Shown one piece after another: positions 29,362-39,675 of a stretch of DNA of 64,000 nt. The translations under genes and the position numbers were made by a program. Position 1 is the first letter of the stretch. Every line of letters begins with the position of its first letter. Under the pieces are notes generated by a model that worked only from the letters and a program-made list of their open reading frames with translations, was not told where the DNA came from and made no database searches. Where the stretch lies: contig NZ_JANQAJ010000005.1 of assembly GCF_024707105.1 (NCBI RefSeq), positions 310,001 through 374,000 of the forward strand. The letters run 5' to 3'. The DNA comes from Devosia ginsengisoli (GTDB lineage: Bacteria > Pseudomonadota > Alphaproteobacteria > Rhizobiales > Devosiaceae).

Positions 29362-30660
29362 TTACCAGCCCGGGAGGCCAAGCTGCTGGGCCTGCTTGCG
29401 CACGTCCTCGTCATAGAGCGCGGCGCCATCGGCAGCCGGGCGGATGCCCGAACCGACTTCGACAGTGATCTGCTCGAGTGCCGGCCCCTTGATCGGCGAC
29501 AGGAATTCGAGCGCCGGGCCGTTCTGCCCGCCTTCGGCGAAATAGGGCAGCATGTCGCTCACCGCCGGCGGCACGTCATCGGGCAGGGTGCAGCCATTGA
29601 CCAGGTAGGGGCCGGAGGCGCCGCCGGCACGGGTCTGGGCTTCGCAGCCCTCGACGCTGGCGACGAAGGCCACGAACTTCTTGGCGGCATCGAGGTTCGA
29701 AGTGGTGTTGGGGATATAGAGCCCGTCGGGCATCCACACCGTCAGGCCGTTGAGGTCGGCCTCGTCGCCGGGCTGGGCGAAAAAGCCGACATTGTCGAGC
29801 ATGTCGGGATAGGACGCGGCGATGGCCGTGGTGGCAAAGGTCAGCATGGGATAATGCGCGCCTTCCCCGGAGGCTACCATGCGCAGGCCGTCGTCATACG
29901 TGGCGGCGCCGAAATCCTCATTGAACAGGCCCGCATCATGGGTTTCCTGCAGCTTCTCGAAGCCGCGCAGGGCGGCTGCATCGCTGGCAAACTTGGCCTC
30001 GCCCGCCGTATACCGGCTGGCAAAGCTGGGATCCTTGGCCGAGACATTGTAATAGTCGGCCAGCACGAATAGCTGGCTGGTCCAGGTGTCGCCATAGGTC
30101 TGGATCACGGCGACCTTGCCGGCTTCCTTGATCTTCTCGTTATTGGCCATGAATTCGGCCCAGGTCTTGGGAACGGAGAGGCCCAGCTCTTCATAGATGG
30201 CCTTGTTGTAGTAGATGCCGCCGCCCATGGCCGCACCCATCGGCGCACCGCGCACGGTGCCATCGGGCGCCGTCACCACCTGCTTGAACGAGGCCTGCAC
30301 ATCGGCCTGCCAGGGCTCGTTGGTCAGGTCGACCAGGAACTGGGCCGGATTGATCGCCTGGAACAGCGAGCCGGAATTGTAGCGGAAGATATCGGCCATG
30401 GAACTGGTGGCCAGCCGCGTCTTGACGAGGTTGTCGCCTTCCGAACCACCGGGGCGGGTTTCGATGTCGATATTGATGTCGGGATTGGCCGCCTCGAACG
30501 ACTTCACCAGTTCCTCGGCCACCGCCACGCCGTCGGCGCCGCTGGGAATGAGGTAGGTGAGGTTGATGCTCTGGGCATGGGCTACGCCCGTCAACGCCGT
30601 CATTGCCATGAGGCCTGCCGACAGGCAGGCCAGGGCAATCCTGCGGGAAGTCTTGGTCAT
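29362..30660 (-). CDS. carbohydrate ABC transporter substrate-binding protein
   Basis: Signal peptide MTKTSRRIALACLSAGLMAMTALTGVAHAQ; family 1 SBP. Confidence 0.9.
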   Translation of the reverse strand: MTKTSRRIALACLSAGLMAMTALTGVAHAQSINLTYLIPSGADGVAVAEELVKSFEAANPDINIDIETRPGGSEGDNLVKTRLATSSMADIFRYNSGSLFQAINPAQFLVDLTNEPWQADVQASFKQVVTAPDGTVRGAPMGAAMGGGIYYNKAIYEELGLSVPKTWAEFMANNEKIKEAGKVAVIQTYGDTWTSQLFVLADYYNVSAKDPSFASRYTAGEAKFASDAAALRGFEKLQETHDAGLFNEDFGAATYDDGLRMVASGEGAHYPMLTFATTAIAASYPDMLDNVGFFAQPGDEADLNGLTVWMPDGLYIPNTTSNLDAAKKFVAFVASVEGCEAQTRAGGASGPYLVNGCTLPDDVPPAVSDMLPYFAEGGQNGPALEFLSPIKGPALEQITVEVGSGIRPAADGAALYDEDVRKQAQQLGLPGW

Positions 30661-30718
30661 TGGTCTCTCTCCCATTGCGCCCGCACCATGCGGGCAGTCC
30701 AAGCCGCCGCCTGTTCGA

Positions 30719-33106
30719 TCAGGGCGTGCGGGCATTGATGCTGTGTTCGGCGCGCGCCTGCCGCGCGACCGGCATGTAGGTGAAGGTGATCGTGTGCTTG
30801 CCTGATGCGAGGGCGTGGTCGCCCTTGCCATCCCAGGCGGTGCCATCGATCTGTGCATTGCGATAGTCGGGCTTGAAGCGCAGCAGGCCGCGCGACCCGG
30901 CGGGCACCTCGACCTCGTAGCGGACCTGGTCGCCCTCGGCCGTCCATTCGGTACGGATATCGCCGCGCGGGCTGGCATGGCTGGCCTTGACCGGTGACAG
31001 GTCGGCGATGATGGTTGGTTCGAAGATGATGGTGGCAAAGCCCGGATCGGTCTCGTCCGGCCGGAAGCCGGCCACGCCTTCCAGCAGCCACTGGCACACC
31101 GCGCCATAGGCGTAGTGATTGTAGGAATTCATCTGCGGATTGTAGATCGAGCCATCGGCCTGGATGGCGTCCCACCGCTCCCAGATGGTCGTCGCGCCCA
31201 TCTTGACCTGATAGAGCCAGCCGGGGACGTCCTCTTGCAGGAACACATCGGCGGCGAGCCCGGTCTCGCCGATCTTGACCAGAGCCGGCAGCAAGGCCGG
31301 GGTGCCGATGAAGCCGGTGCCGATGCGGCCGTCCGAGCGGGCAATGGTGGCCTTGAAATAGCGTTTGGCTGCTTCGTATTTGTCCTCGGGAATGAGGTCA
31401 TGGAGGAACGCGAGCGCATAGGAGGTCTGGTCGTCATAGGCCAGTCGCCCCGAAGGCGTGATGAATTCACGGGCGAAGGCCGCCTTGACCTCGGATGCCA
31501 TCTTTTCGAGACGCGTGGCGATATCGGTTTTGCCGGTAATGCGGGCGATACGGGCGACCAGCGTAGACGTGATGAACAGATAGATGGTCGCGGCGGCATC
31601 GTCGCCAATGGTCGGCAGCGGCTTGGCCGAAGGCCCGCCCGGCTGTAGCCAGTCCCCGAAGGAGAAGCCGCGCCCGCCCCATTCGCGTGGTGGTGAGACC
31701 ACCGGGCCATCGCTGATCGACCAGACGAAATCGACCCACCTGACCATGGAAGGTAGCGCTTCGCTGAGAAAGGCCTTGTCGCCGTAGTGCAGGTAGAGCT
31801 GCCAGGGAATGACCGCGACGGCATCACCCCAGCCGGTGCTGCCATAGAAGCCCGGATAATCCTTGGGATTAAGCTTGGTCGGGTCGGGCACGACATGGGG
31901 CACGGCGCCGTCCGGCCGCTGGTCGGCCATCAGGTCGCGCATCCATTTGTGGAAGAAGCCCTGTACCTCCCCGAAATAGGCGGCGGTGCCGGCAAAGACC
32001 TGCGCATCGCCGGTCCAGCCTAGGCGCTCGTCGCGCTGCGGGCAATCGGTGGGCACTTCGATGAAGTTGGCGCGCTGCGACCAGACGGTGTTGAGCACCA
32101 GCCGGTTGACCAGTTCATTGCCGGAGGTGAAGGCGGCCCTGACCTCGGTGACCGAGCTGATCGGCACCGAGACGATGCTGTCGAGCTTTGCCCTGCCCTT
32201 GATGGTGACGCGAGCGTAGCGGAAGCCCTGGAAGGTGAAATAGGGCCGGTAATGCTCCCGGTCGGTACCGGCCAGGGTATATTCCAGCCGCGCCGCGGCG
32301 GTGCGGAAGTTCACGTTGTAGAATTCGCCGTCCTGGTTCAGCACTTCGGCATGTTCCACCGTGACAGTGGCCCCGGCCTCGCCACTCACGTCGAAGGCGA
32401 CATAGCCGCCGCTGTTCTGGCCGAAGTCGTAGACCATGCGGCCTTCGGCATCCGTCCAGCTCTTGACCACGGGGAGCGGGGCGAGTTCGCGGACCGGCGT
32501 CGTTTCATGGGCAATGAGCTTGCTGTTGTCGAAGACGATGGCGGCGCTGCCGGCCGTGACCTTGGGCGTGAAGCGTGCATCGAAGATTTCGCCGAAATAG
32601 ATGCCCGACTTGCGCACCGGCAATTCGCCGCTGTCCCAGCTTGCGTCTGTGACCAGCAGCGGGGCGCCATCGCCCTTGCCCGAATGCAGTTCGGCGATGG
32701 CGGCGATCTCGCTGCCCCAGGTGTTGAAGATCGGGAATTTGCCCCACATCATCTGCGAGCGCAGCCAGCCATCGGCCAGCCAGATTTCGATGCGGTTCTC
32801 GCCCGGCGCCAGCAGGTCGCCCACGGCATAGGTCTGGTAGCTCAGGCGGACGTCATAGCTCGTCCAGCCCGGCGTCAGCAGATCGTTGCCGACGCGCTTG
32901 CCATTGATGAAGCAGCGATAGAGGCCGAGCGCCGAGATATAGAGCACTTCGCGGCCGCCGACGCTGTCGAGCGTGAAGCTCTTGCTGAGGAAACTGGCTG
33001 GCGTTTCGACGCCCTTGTCGGCCAGGGGCCGAACCATCTGTGCGGACCAGTTGCGCCCGGAAATAGTGCCCTGCGCCGATGCAGACGGTGCCAATGCGTC
33101 GTTCAC
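30719..33106 (-). CDS. alpha-L-rhamnosidase (GH78)
   Basis: FTSGNELVNRLVLNTVWSQRANFIEVPTDCPQRDERLGWTGDAQVFAGTAAYFGEV...YNHYAYGAVCQWLLEGVAG; GTG start with GGGAGGA SD. Confidence 0.9.
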   Translation of the reverse strand: MNDALAPSASAQGTISGRNWSAQMVRPLADKGVETPASFLSKSFTLDSVGGREVLYISALGLYRCFINGKRVGNDLLTPGWTSYDVRLSYQTYAVGDLLAPGENRIEIWLADGWLRSQMMWGKFPIFNTWGSEIAAIAELHSGKGDGAPLLVTDASWDSGELPVRKSGIYFGEIFDARFTPKVTAGSAAIVFDNSKLIAHETTPVRELAPLPVVKSWTDAEGRMVYDFGQNSGGYVAFDVSGEAGATVTVEHAEVLNQDGEFYNVNFRTAAARLEYTLAGTDREHYRPYFTFQGFRYARVTIKGRAKLDSIVSVPISSVTEVRAAFTSGNELVNRLVLNTVWSQRANFIEVPTDCPQRDERLGWTGDAQVFAGTAAYFGEVQGFFHKWMRDLMADQRPDGAVPHVVPDPTKLNPKDYPGFYGSTGWGDAVAVIPWQLYLHYGDKAFLSEALPSMVRWVDFVWSISDGPVVSPPREWGGRGFSFGDWLQPGGPSAKPLPTIGDDAAATIYLFITSTLVARIARITGKTDIATRLEKMASEVKAAFAREFITPSGRLAYDDQTSYALAFLHDLIPEDKYEAAKRYFKATIARSDGRIGTGFIGTPALLPALVKIGETGLAADVFLQEDVPGWLYQVKMGATTIWERWDAIQADGSIYNPQMNSYNHYAYGAVCQWLLEGVAGFRPDETDPGFATIIFEPTIIADLSPVKASHASPRGDIRTEWTAEGDQVRYEVEVPAGSRGLLRFKPDYRNAQIDGTAWDGKGDHALASGKHTITFTYMPVARQARAEHSINARTP

Positions 33107-33147
33107 GCCGATCCTCCCAGTCAAAAAGCTGCGAGCTGTATGCTCGT

Positions 33148-33179
33148 CTGTAGAATGTTCTACGTGTATCGTTCTACAG
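33148..33179. promoter_or_regulatory. Candidate LacI-family operator region
   Basis: CTGTAGAATGTTCTACGTGTATCGTTCTACAG: outer 8-bp inverted repeat plus internal TAGAA-TG-TTCTA palindrome, in the GH78/LacI divergent region. Confidence 0.5.
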
Positions 33180-33266
33180 ATTTGTCGACTTGGCAATGGT
33201 CTTTTTGAAACGCCGTGTGATAAGGCTGGCGACGGGCCGAATCCCGGCATCTGGGGACAGCAGCGC

Positions 33267-34310
33267 ATGGACAGGACGGCGTCAGGCCGCGCGAGTGGAC
33301 GCGTCACCATAAGGGAGGTGGCCGAGGATGCCGGCGTGTCCGTGGCCGCCGTGTCCAAGGTGTTGCGCGACGCCTATGGCGTCAGCGACCTCATGCAGGC
33401 CAAGGTGCGGGCCTCCATGGCCAAGCTGGGCTATCGCCCGCATACGGCCGCCCGCGGCATGCGCGGCCAGACCTATACGATCGGCGTGCTGCTGGCCGAT
33501 GTACGGAACCCGTTCTTTCCCCAGCTCATCGACGGCATCGACGATGGCCTGGCAGGTACGCAATATGTGCCGCTATTCGGCATCGGCCACGGCTCCACCA
33601 CCACCGAAGAGGCCATCGTGCATGCCATGGTGGATCGCCGGATGGATGGGCTGATCATGATCGGCCAGCGCCTGACCAATGCCGAGGTGGAAGCCACGGC
33701 CCGCGAGGCCGCCATCGCCGTGATCGGCCATCATGCGCCGCAGGCGACGCTGTTCGACTCGGCGAACAATGATGACGAGCGTGGCGGCGCCCTCGTGGTC
33801 GAGCACCTGCTGTCCCAGGGCTACAAGCGCCCCGCCATGATCACCCTGCGCCGGGCCGATCTGGGCCAGGCCGATGTTTCCCAGCGCCGCGAGGCCGGCT
33901 TCATCGCGGCCATGCGCGCAGCCGGTTTCGAGGGCAGTGCGATCCGCATCGCGCCTGCGGCTGATGATATCGACAATGTCACGGCCACGGTGCGCCTGCT
34001 GCTCGAAGGGCCAAACCCGCCCGACGCCATCTTCGGCTGGGCCGACTACTACGCGCTCGAAGTGCTGAGTGCGGTGCGCTCGCTTGGCCTGCGCGTGCCC
34101 GAGGATGTCGGCGTCATCGGCTACGACAATTCCCCGCCCTGCGCCTATACGCAGAACGATCTTACCAGCATCGACCAGTCGGGCAGGGAGATCGGCCGCA
34201 ACGCGGCGCGCCTGCTGCTGGAGCGTATCGCGGGCCGGACGACGGCCGAGCATTTCGTGGTGCAGCCGCAGGTGGTCGCCCGCAGGAGCACGGCTCGCCG
34301 ACCGGATTGA
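33267..34310 (+). CDS. LacI family transcriptional regulator
   Basis: VTIREVAEDAGVSVAAVSKVLRDAYGVSDLMQAKVRASMAKLGYRPHTAARGMRG HTH plus sugar-binding domain; start reset to M at 33267. Confidence 0.93.
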   Translation: MDRTASGRASGRVTIREVAEDAGVSVAAVSKVLRDAYGVSDLMQAKVRASMAKLGYRPHTAARGMRGQTYTIGVLLADVRNPFFPQLIDGIDDGLAGTQYVPLFGIGHGSTTTEEAIVHAMVDRRMDGLIMIGQRLTNAEVEATAREAAIAVIGHHAPQATLFDSANNDDERGGALVVEHLLSQGYKRPAMITLRRADLGQADVSQRREAGFIAAMRAAGFEGSAIRIAPAADDIDNVTATVRLLLEGPNPPDAIFGWADYYALEVLSAVRSLGLRVPEDVGVIGYDNSPPCAYTQNDLTSIDQSGREIGRNAARLLLERIAGRTTAEHFVVQPQVVARRSTARRPD

Positions 34311-34312
34311 TT

Positions 34313-35185
34313 TCAGCCCAATTCCTCGGCTAGCAGGTCGAAGACCAGCCTGATGCGCCGGCTGGTATGGAGTTCGCGGTGCACCGCCAGCCAGATCGGC
34401 ACGTCGAGCGGGGCCAGGTCGGGTAGTACGGGTTCGACACCCGCTGCGCCCTCGGCGACGTCGCGGAACATGACGCCGATGCCCAACCCCTGGCGGATCA
34501 TTTCCCAGGCCGTGACGACGCTGCCCGTGGTCCATCTGAAATTGCGGCGCGTGATCGGTACGCCGCGGGCATTGAGCTCGGCGACAAGCCCGTCAGCTTC
34601 GGAATAGCCGATGAAATTTGCCGCCGAGAGATCAGCGCCCGAACGCGGACGGCCGTGGCTGTCGAGATAGAGGCTGGCACCATAGAGATGCGCCGTGGTG
34701 CCGCGGCAGCGCCGGGCGATGAGATCGGGCTGCTCGGGCCGCACATGCCGGATGGCGATGTCGGCCTCGCGCCGCATCAGGTCGCGCACATCGTTGGCGG
34801 CCACGACATCCACCTCGATGCCCGGCGCGATGGCGTGCAACCGCTTCAGGATCGGCGGCAAAGTATGGGCCGCCACGACGTCGCTGGCGGTGATGCGCAC
34901 CAGGCCCTCGATGGCCTGTGACTGGCCCGAGGCGATGATCGGCAGGCGCTCGGCGACCTCGCCCATCGGGCGGGCGGATTCGAACAGTTCCTGCCCCGCC
35001 CGGGTCAGCACCAGCGAGCGGCCAACCCGCTCGAACAGCAGCACGCCCAGTTCCTGCTCCAGCGCCGCCACCTGCCGCCCCAAAGTGGGCTGCGTCAGCC
35101 CTAGACTGCGCGCGGCACCCGATAGCGAGCCCGTTTCGACCGTGGCGAGAAAGGCGCGGAGATGGTTCCAGTCCGGCTGTTTCAT
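34313..35185 (-). CDS. LysR family transcriptional regulator
   Basis: HLRAFLATVETGSLSGAARSLGLTQPTLGRQVAALEQELGVLLFER. Confidence 0.93.
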   Translation of the reverse strand: MKQPDWNHLRAFLATVETGSLSGAARSLGLTQPTLGRQVAALEQELGVLLFERVGRSLVLTRAGQELFESARPMGEVAERLPIIASGQSQAIEGLVRITASDVVAAHTLPPILKRLHAIAPGIEVDVVAANDVRDLMRREADIAIRHVRPEQPDLIARRCRGTTAHLYGASLYLDSHGRPRSGADLSAANFIGYSEADGLVAELNARGVPITRRNFRWTTGSVVTAWEMIRQGLGIGVMFRDVAEGAAGVEPVLPDLAPLDVPIWLAVHRELHTSRRIRLVFDLLAEELG

Positions 35186-35261
35186 ACGGATATGTATATC
35201 GCTCGAACAAAATTCTGCAATTTTGTTGCAAGCGGCGGCTTGGTATCGTCATCGCGAACAG

Positions 35262-35936
35262 ATGAGGCAGGTCATGGGCGAAGACAGATTCTGGGACAAG
35301 ATGGCCGACAGCTATGCGCGGCAGCCAATTGCCGACGAAGCCGCCTACCAGACCAAGTTGCAGGTGACGCGCGGCTATCTGCGGCCGGATATGGAAGTAC
35401 TGGAATTCGGCTGTGGCACAGGCGGCACGGCGATCATCCACGCGCCGCATGTGCGGCACATCAGGGCCATCGACTTCTCCGAAGCCATGCTGACCATTGC
35501 GCGGGGCAAGGCGGCATCGGCGGGGGTGGAGAATGTGACCTTCGAGCGCGCCGACATCTCCAGCTTCGTCGCGCCCGATGGCAGCTTCGATATGATCCTG
35601 GGAATGAGCATATTGCACCTGCTGGCCGACAAGGATGCGGTCATCGCCAAGGTGTTCCGCCTGCTCAAGCCAGGCGGCCTCTTCATCAGCAGCACGACCT
35701 GCCTGGGGGACACGATGGGTCTGTTCAAGCTCATCGCCCCGATCGGCAAGGCGCTGGGCCTGCTGCCGCAGCTTGACGTGATGACCACGGCGGACCTGGT
35801 GCGGAGCCTGAACGGCGCCGGATTTTCCATCGAGCACCAATGGCAGCCGGGCATGGGGAAAGCGGTATTCATCGTCGCGCGGGCTGGTGCGGCGCCAGCG
35901 ACGCTTCCGGCCAGCATGGACCAACACACAGCCTGA
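35262..35936 (+). CDS. class I SAM-dependent methyltransferase
   Basis: MEVLEFGCGTGGTAIIHAPHVRHIRAIDFSEAML; divergent from LysR gene. Confidence 0.87.
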   Translation: MRQVMGEDRFWDKMADSYARQPIADEAAYQTKLQVTRGYLRPDMEVLEFGCGTGGTAIIHAPHVRHIRAIDFSEAMLTIARGKAASAGVENVTFERADISSFVAPDGSFDMILGMSILHLLADKDAVIAKVFRLLKPGGLFISSTTCLGDTMGLFKLIAPIGKALGLLPQLDVMTTADLVRSLNGAGFSIEHQWQPGMGKAVFIVARAGAAPATLPASMDQHTA

Positions 35937-36007
35937 CCAGGCTTAACTAGCTGAAAGATAGTGCGTTTTCCCCTCGTGGACTGAGGTTGCTTTAATCATA
36001 CTTTTTG

Positions 36008-36024
36008 CTATTTACATATAATAG
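36008..36024. promoter_or_regulatory. Inverted repeat CTATT-N7-AATAG upstream of the sugar ABC operon
   Basis: CTATTTACATATAATAG in AT-rich promoter region. Confidence 0.3.
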
Positions 36025-36091
36025 TACTTTATGTAGCGTCCTCTCATCGTCGCAGGTGAACACGCCGCGACGTCCACATTGGGAGGACATC

Positions 36092-37066
36092 GTGACCATC
36101 ATTTCCAAGCTCGCCATCGCGGCGAGCCTCGCTACCGCTTTGACTTCCGTCAGCATTGCCCAGGAAAACCTGCAGGGCCTGACCGTCGGTTTCAGCCAGA
36201 TCGGCTCGGAATCCGGCTGGCGCGCCGCCGAAACCTCGGTGACCAAGCAGCAGGCCGAAGCCCTTGGCGTCGATCTCAAATTCGCCGACGCGCAGCAGAA
36301 GCAGGAAAACCAGATCAAGGCGATCCGCGGCTTCATCGCCCAGGGCGTCGATGCCATCCTGGTGGCGCCCGTCGTTGCCACCGGCTGGGATGACGTGCTG
36401 GCCGAAGCCAAGGAAGCCGAAATCCCCGTCCTGCTGCTCGACCGCGGCGTCGATGCGCCGGACGATCTCTATCTGACCGCCGTCATGTCCGATCAGATTC
36501 TCGAAGGCCGCGTGGCCGGAGATTGGCTGGTGGGTGAAGTGGGCGACGCCGACTGCAGGGTCGTGGAACTCCAGGGCACCGTGGGCTCGACCCCGGCCAT
36601 CGACCGCAAGGCAGGCTTCGAGCAAGCCATTGCCGGCCATGACAACATCACCATCGTCCGCAGCCAGACCGGCGACTTTACCCGCGCCAAGGGCAAGGAA
36701 GTGATGGAGGGCTTCATCAAGGCCGAAAATGGCGGCGCCGATATCTGCGCGGTTTATGCCCACAATGACGACATGGCGGTGGGTGCCATCCAGGCCATCA
36801 AGGATGCCGGCCTCAAGCCCGGCACCGACATCAAGGTGGCCTCCATCGACGGCGTGCCCGATATCTTCGCGGCCATGGCGGCCGGCGAGGCCAATGCCAC
36901 GGTGGAACTGACCCCTGATATGGCCGGCCCAGCCTTCGCCGCGCTCTCGACCTACCTCGCCGACGGTACGGAGCCTGAAAAGCTTATCATCACCGAATCC
37001 AAGCTCTATACGCCGGCCGACGATCCGCAGGGCGAATATGACCGCCGCAAGGATTTGGGCTACTAA
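36092..37066 (+). CDS. sugar ABC substrate-binding protein (YtfQ-like)
   Basis: GTG start after GGGAGGAC; QGLTVGFSQIGSESGWRAAETSVTKQQAEALGVDLKFADAQQKQENQIKAIRGFIAQGVDAI. Confidence 0.88.
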   Translation: MTIISKLAIAASLATALTSVSIAQENLQGLTVGFSQIGSESGWRAAETSVTKQQAEALGVDLKFADAQQKQENQIKAIRGFIAQGVDAILVAPVVATGWDDVLAEAKEAEIPVLLLDRGVDAPDDLYLTAVMSDQILEGRVAGDWLVGEVGDADCRVVELQGTVGSTPAIDRKAGFEQAIAGHDNITIVRSQTGDFTRAKGKEVMEGFIKAENGGADICAVYAHNDDMAVGAIQAIKDAGLKPGTDIKVASIDGVPDIFAAMAAGEANATVELTPDMAGPAFAALSTYLADGTEPEKLIITESKLYTPADDPQGEYDRRKDLGY

Positions 37067-37156
37067 TCGATGTGAACAGGGTTCCGCCGGTCGACCGGCG
37101 GAACCACTTCCGCGACAATGCCGGAACGGCGGCGGGGACGACCGGGGGAGACTCGC

Positions 37157-38674
37157 ATGGCAGACGGCGACTACGTGCTTGAAGCGCGCGGTGTCCTCAA
37201 GATTTTCGGCAACCATATTGCCCTCGACAATGTCGATTTCGGGCTCCGCTCCGGCGAGGTGCATGCCCTGCTCGGCGAAAACGGCGCCGGCAAATCCACG
37301 CTCATCAAGATTCTGACCGGTGCCTACCAGCCCGATGGCGGCAGCGTCCATGTCGATGGCATTGAAGTGTCGCTTGACAATCCCCTGCATGCCCAGACCT
37401 TCGGCATCGGCACGGTCTACCAGGAGGTCAATCTCCTGCCCAACCGATCGGTGGCCGAGAATCTGTTTCTGGGGCACCAGCCACGCCGCTTCGGTTTCGT
37501 CGATTTCCGCAGGATGGAGGCCGATGCCCGCATATTGCTGGCCCACTATGACCTGCATATCGATCCGTCGAGCGAATTGGGCACGCATTCCGTCGCGGTG
37601 CAGCAGATCGTCGCCATCGCCCGCGCCGTGCAACTGTCAGGCAAGGTGCTGATCCTCGACGAGCCCACCGCGAGCCTCGACCGCAATGAGGTCGAGCGCC
37701 TGTTCGACGTAGTCCGCGGCCTCAAGGCCGGGGGCCTCGCCATTATCTTCATCACCCATTTCCTCGACCAGGTCTTCGCCATTGCCGACCGGGTGACCGT
37801 GCTGCGCAATGGCCGGCTGATCGAGACCCGCCCGCTCGATGCCCTGAGCCGCACCGACGTGGTCCGTCTCATGCTGGGCAAGGACATCGCCTTTTCCGGC
37901 GCCACCGATGTCGAGCCAAGCGAAACGCCGGACGAAGTCCTGCTCGATTTCAAGGGCTACGGCCGCAAGCGCAGCGTGCTGCCATTCGATCTGACCATCC
38001 ACAAGGGCGAAGTGATCGGCGTCGCCGGCCTGCTCGGTTCGGGTCGCACCGAAGTGGCGCGCATCATGTTTGGCGCCGACCCGGCCGATCAGGGCGAGGT
38101 GACCGTCAATGGCAAGCCGACAAGCCTGCGCAGCACCAGCGATGCGATCAGGCACGGCTTCGGCTTCTGTCCGGAGGACCGCAAGGCCGAGGGCATATTG
38201 GGCGACCTCAGCGTGCGCGAAAATATTGTCATCGCGTTGCAGGGCAAGCTGGGTTGGTTCAAGGCGCTCAACCGCGACGAACAGCTCGAAATCGCCGGCC
38301 GGTTCGGTGAGGCCATGGATATCCGCGCCGCCTCGCTCGACATGCCGGTCAAGCTCCTCTCGGGCGGCAACCAGCAGAAGGTGATCCTGTCGCGCTGGCT
38401 GGCCACCGACCCGGCCTTCCTCATTCTCGATGAACCGACGCGGGGCATCGATGTCGGTGCCCATGCCGAAATCGTCCGCACCATCAATCGCCTGCGCGAA
38501 GATGGCATGGCCATGCTGGTCATCTCCTCGGAGCTCGACGAGGTCGTTGCCTATAGCTCGCGCATCGTGGTGATGCGCGACCGCGAAATGGTCGCCGAAC
38601 TGCGCGGCAGGAACATCAACCCCGGAGTGATCGTGCAGGCCATCGCCAACAATACCGACGAGGCCGTCGCATGA
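37157..38674 (+). CDS. sugar ABC ATP-binding protein (two ABC domains, YtfR-like)
   Basis: GENGAGKSTLIKILTGAYQPDGG; LLSGGNQQKVILSRWLATDPAFLILDEPTRGIDVGAH. Confidence 0.92.
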   Translation: MADGDYVLEARGVLKIFGNHIALDNVDFGLRSGEVHALLGENGAGKSTLIKILTGAYQPDGGSVHVDGIEVSLDNPLHAQTFGIGTVYQEVNLLPNRSVAENLFLGHQPRRFGFVDFRRMEADARILLAHYDLHIDPSSELGTHSVAVQQIVAIARAVQLSGKVLILDEPTASLDRNEVERLFDVVRGLKAGGLAIIFITHFLDQVFAIADRVTVLRNGRLIETRPLDALSRTDVVRLMLGKDIAFSGATDVEPSETPDEVLLDFKGYGRKRSVLPFDLTIHKGEVIGVAGLLGSGRTEVARIMFGADPADQGEVTVNGKPTSLRSTSDAIRHGFGFCPEDRKAEGILGDLSVRENIVIALQGKLGWFKALNRDEQLEIAGRFGEAMDIRAASLDMPVKLLSGGNQQKVILSRWLATDPAFLILDEPTRGIDVGAHAEIVRTINRLREDGMAMLVISSELDEVVAYSSRIVVMRDREMVAELRGRNINPGVIVQAIANNTDEAVA

Positions 38675-39675
38675 AGCGGCTTCACCTCGAACGCCTCGCC
38701 AATCCGCAATTGCTGGCGCTGGTCGCTGTCCTGCTCATCAACTGGCTGCTGTTTCCCAATTTCTTCCGCATCACCTGGCAGGACGGGCGCCTGTTCGGCA
38801 GCGTCATCGACGTGCTCAATCGCGGCGCCCCGGTGGCCATCCTGGCCATCGGCATGACCGCGGTCATCGCCACCAAGGGCGTCGACCTGTCGGTTGGCGC
38901 CATCATGGCGGTTTGCGGCGCGGTTGCGGCGACCATGGTCGTGGCGGGCTACCCCACGCCGGTCGCCGTGATTGCCGCGCTCGCGGTGGGCCTAGCCTGC
39001 GGGTTGTGGAACGGGTTCCTGGTGGCCGTGCTCGACATCCAGCCCATCGTGGCGACACTGGTGCTGATGGTGGCGGGGCGCGGCATCGCCCAGCTCATCA
39101 CGGAGGGCTATATCGTCACCTTCAACGATCCGGCACTGATCTTCATCGGCACCGGCTCCTTCCTCGGCTTTCCCATGGCCGCTGTCATCGCGCTGGTGCT
39201 GATGCTGCTGGTGACCTTGCTGGTGCGGCGCACCGCCATCGGGCTCTTCATCCAGGCCATCGGCGTCAACCGGGCCGCCGCTTCCCTGGCGGGCATCCAT
39301 AGCCGCATGTTGCTGGTGCTGGTCTACGCGCTTTCCGGCTTCTGCGCCGCCATTGCCGGCATCATCGTCGCCGCCGATATCAGGGGCGCCGATGCCAACA
39401 ATTCCGGCCTCTGGCTCGAACTCGACGCCATCCTCGCCGTGGTCATCGGCGGCACCTCGCTGTTGGGCGGCAAGTTTTCCATCCCCCTGGCCGTGGTTGG
39501 TGCCCTCATCATCCAGGCCATGAATACCGGCATCCTGGTCTCGGGCTTCCCGCCCGAATTCAATCTCATCGTCAAGGCGGGGATGATCATCCTCATCCTG
39601 ATGCTGCAATCGCCCCTGGTCGGCACCGTGATGGGTTTCTTCAAACGCGATACCAGGCAGGCGGCCCCGAAATGA
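38671..39675 (+). CDS. sugar ABC permease (YtfT-like)
   Basis: ATKGVDLSVGAIMAVCGAVAA; VIGGTSLLGGKFSIPLAVVGALI. Confidence 0.9.
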   Translation: MKRLHLERLANPQLLALVAVLLINWLLFPNFFRITWQDGRLFGSVIDVLNRGAPVAILAIGMTAVIATKGVDLSVGAIMAVCGAVAATMVVAGYPTPVAVIAALAVGLACGLWNGFLVAVLDIQPIVATLVLMVAGRGIAQLITEGYIVTFNDPALIFIGTGSFLGFPMAAVIALVLMLLVTLLVRRTAIGLFIQAIGVNRAAASLAGIHSRMLLVLVYALSGFCAAIAGIIVAADIRGADANNSGLWLELDAILAVVIGGTSLLGGKFSIPLAVVGALIIQAMNTGILVSGFPPEFNLIVKAGMIILILMLQSPLVGTVMGFFKRDTRQAAPK

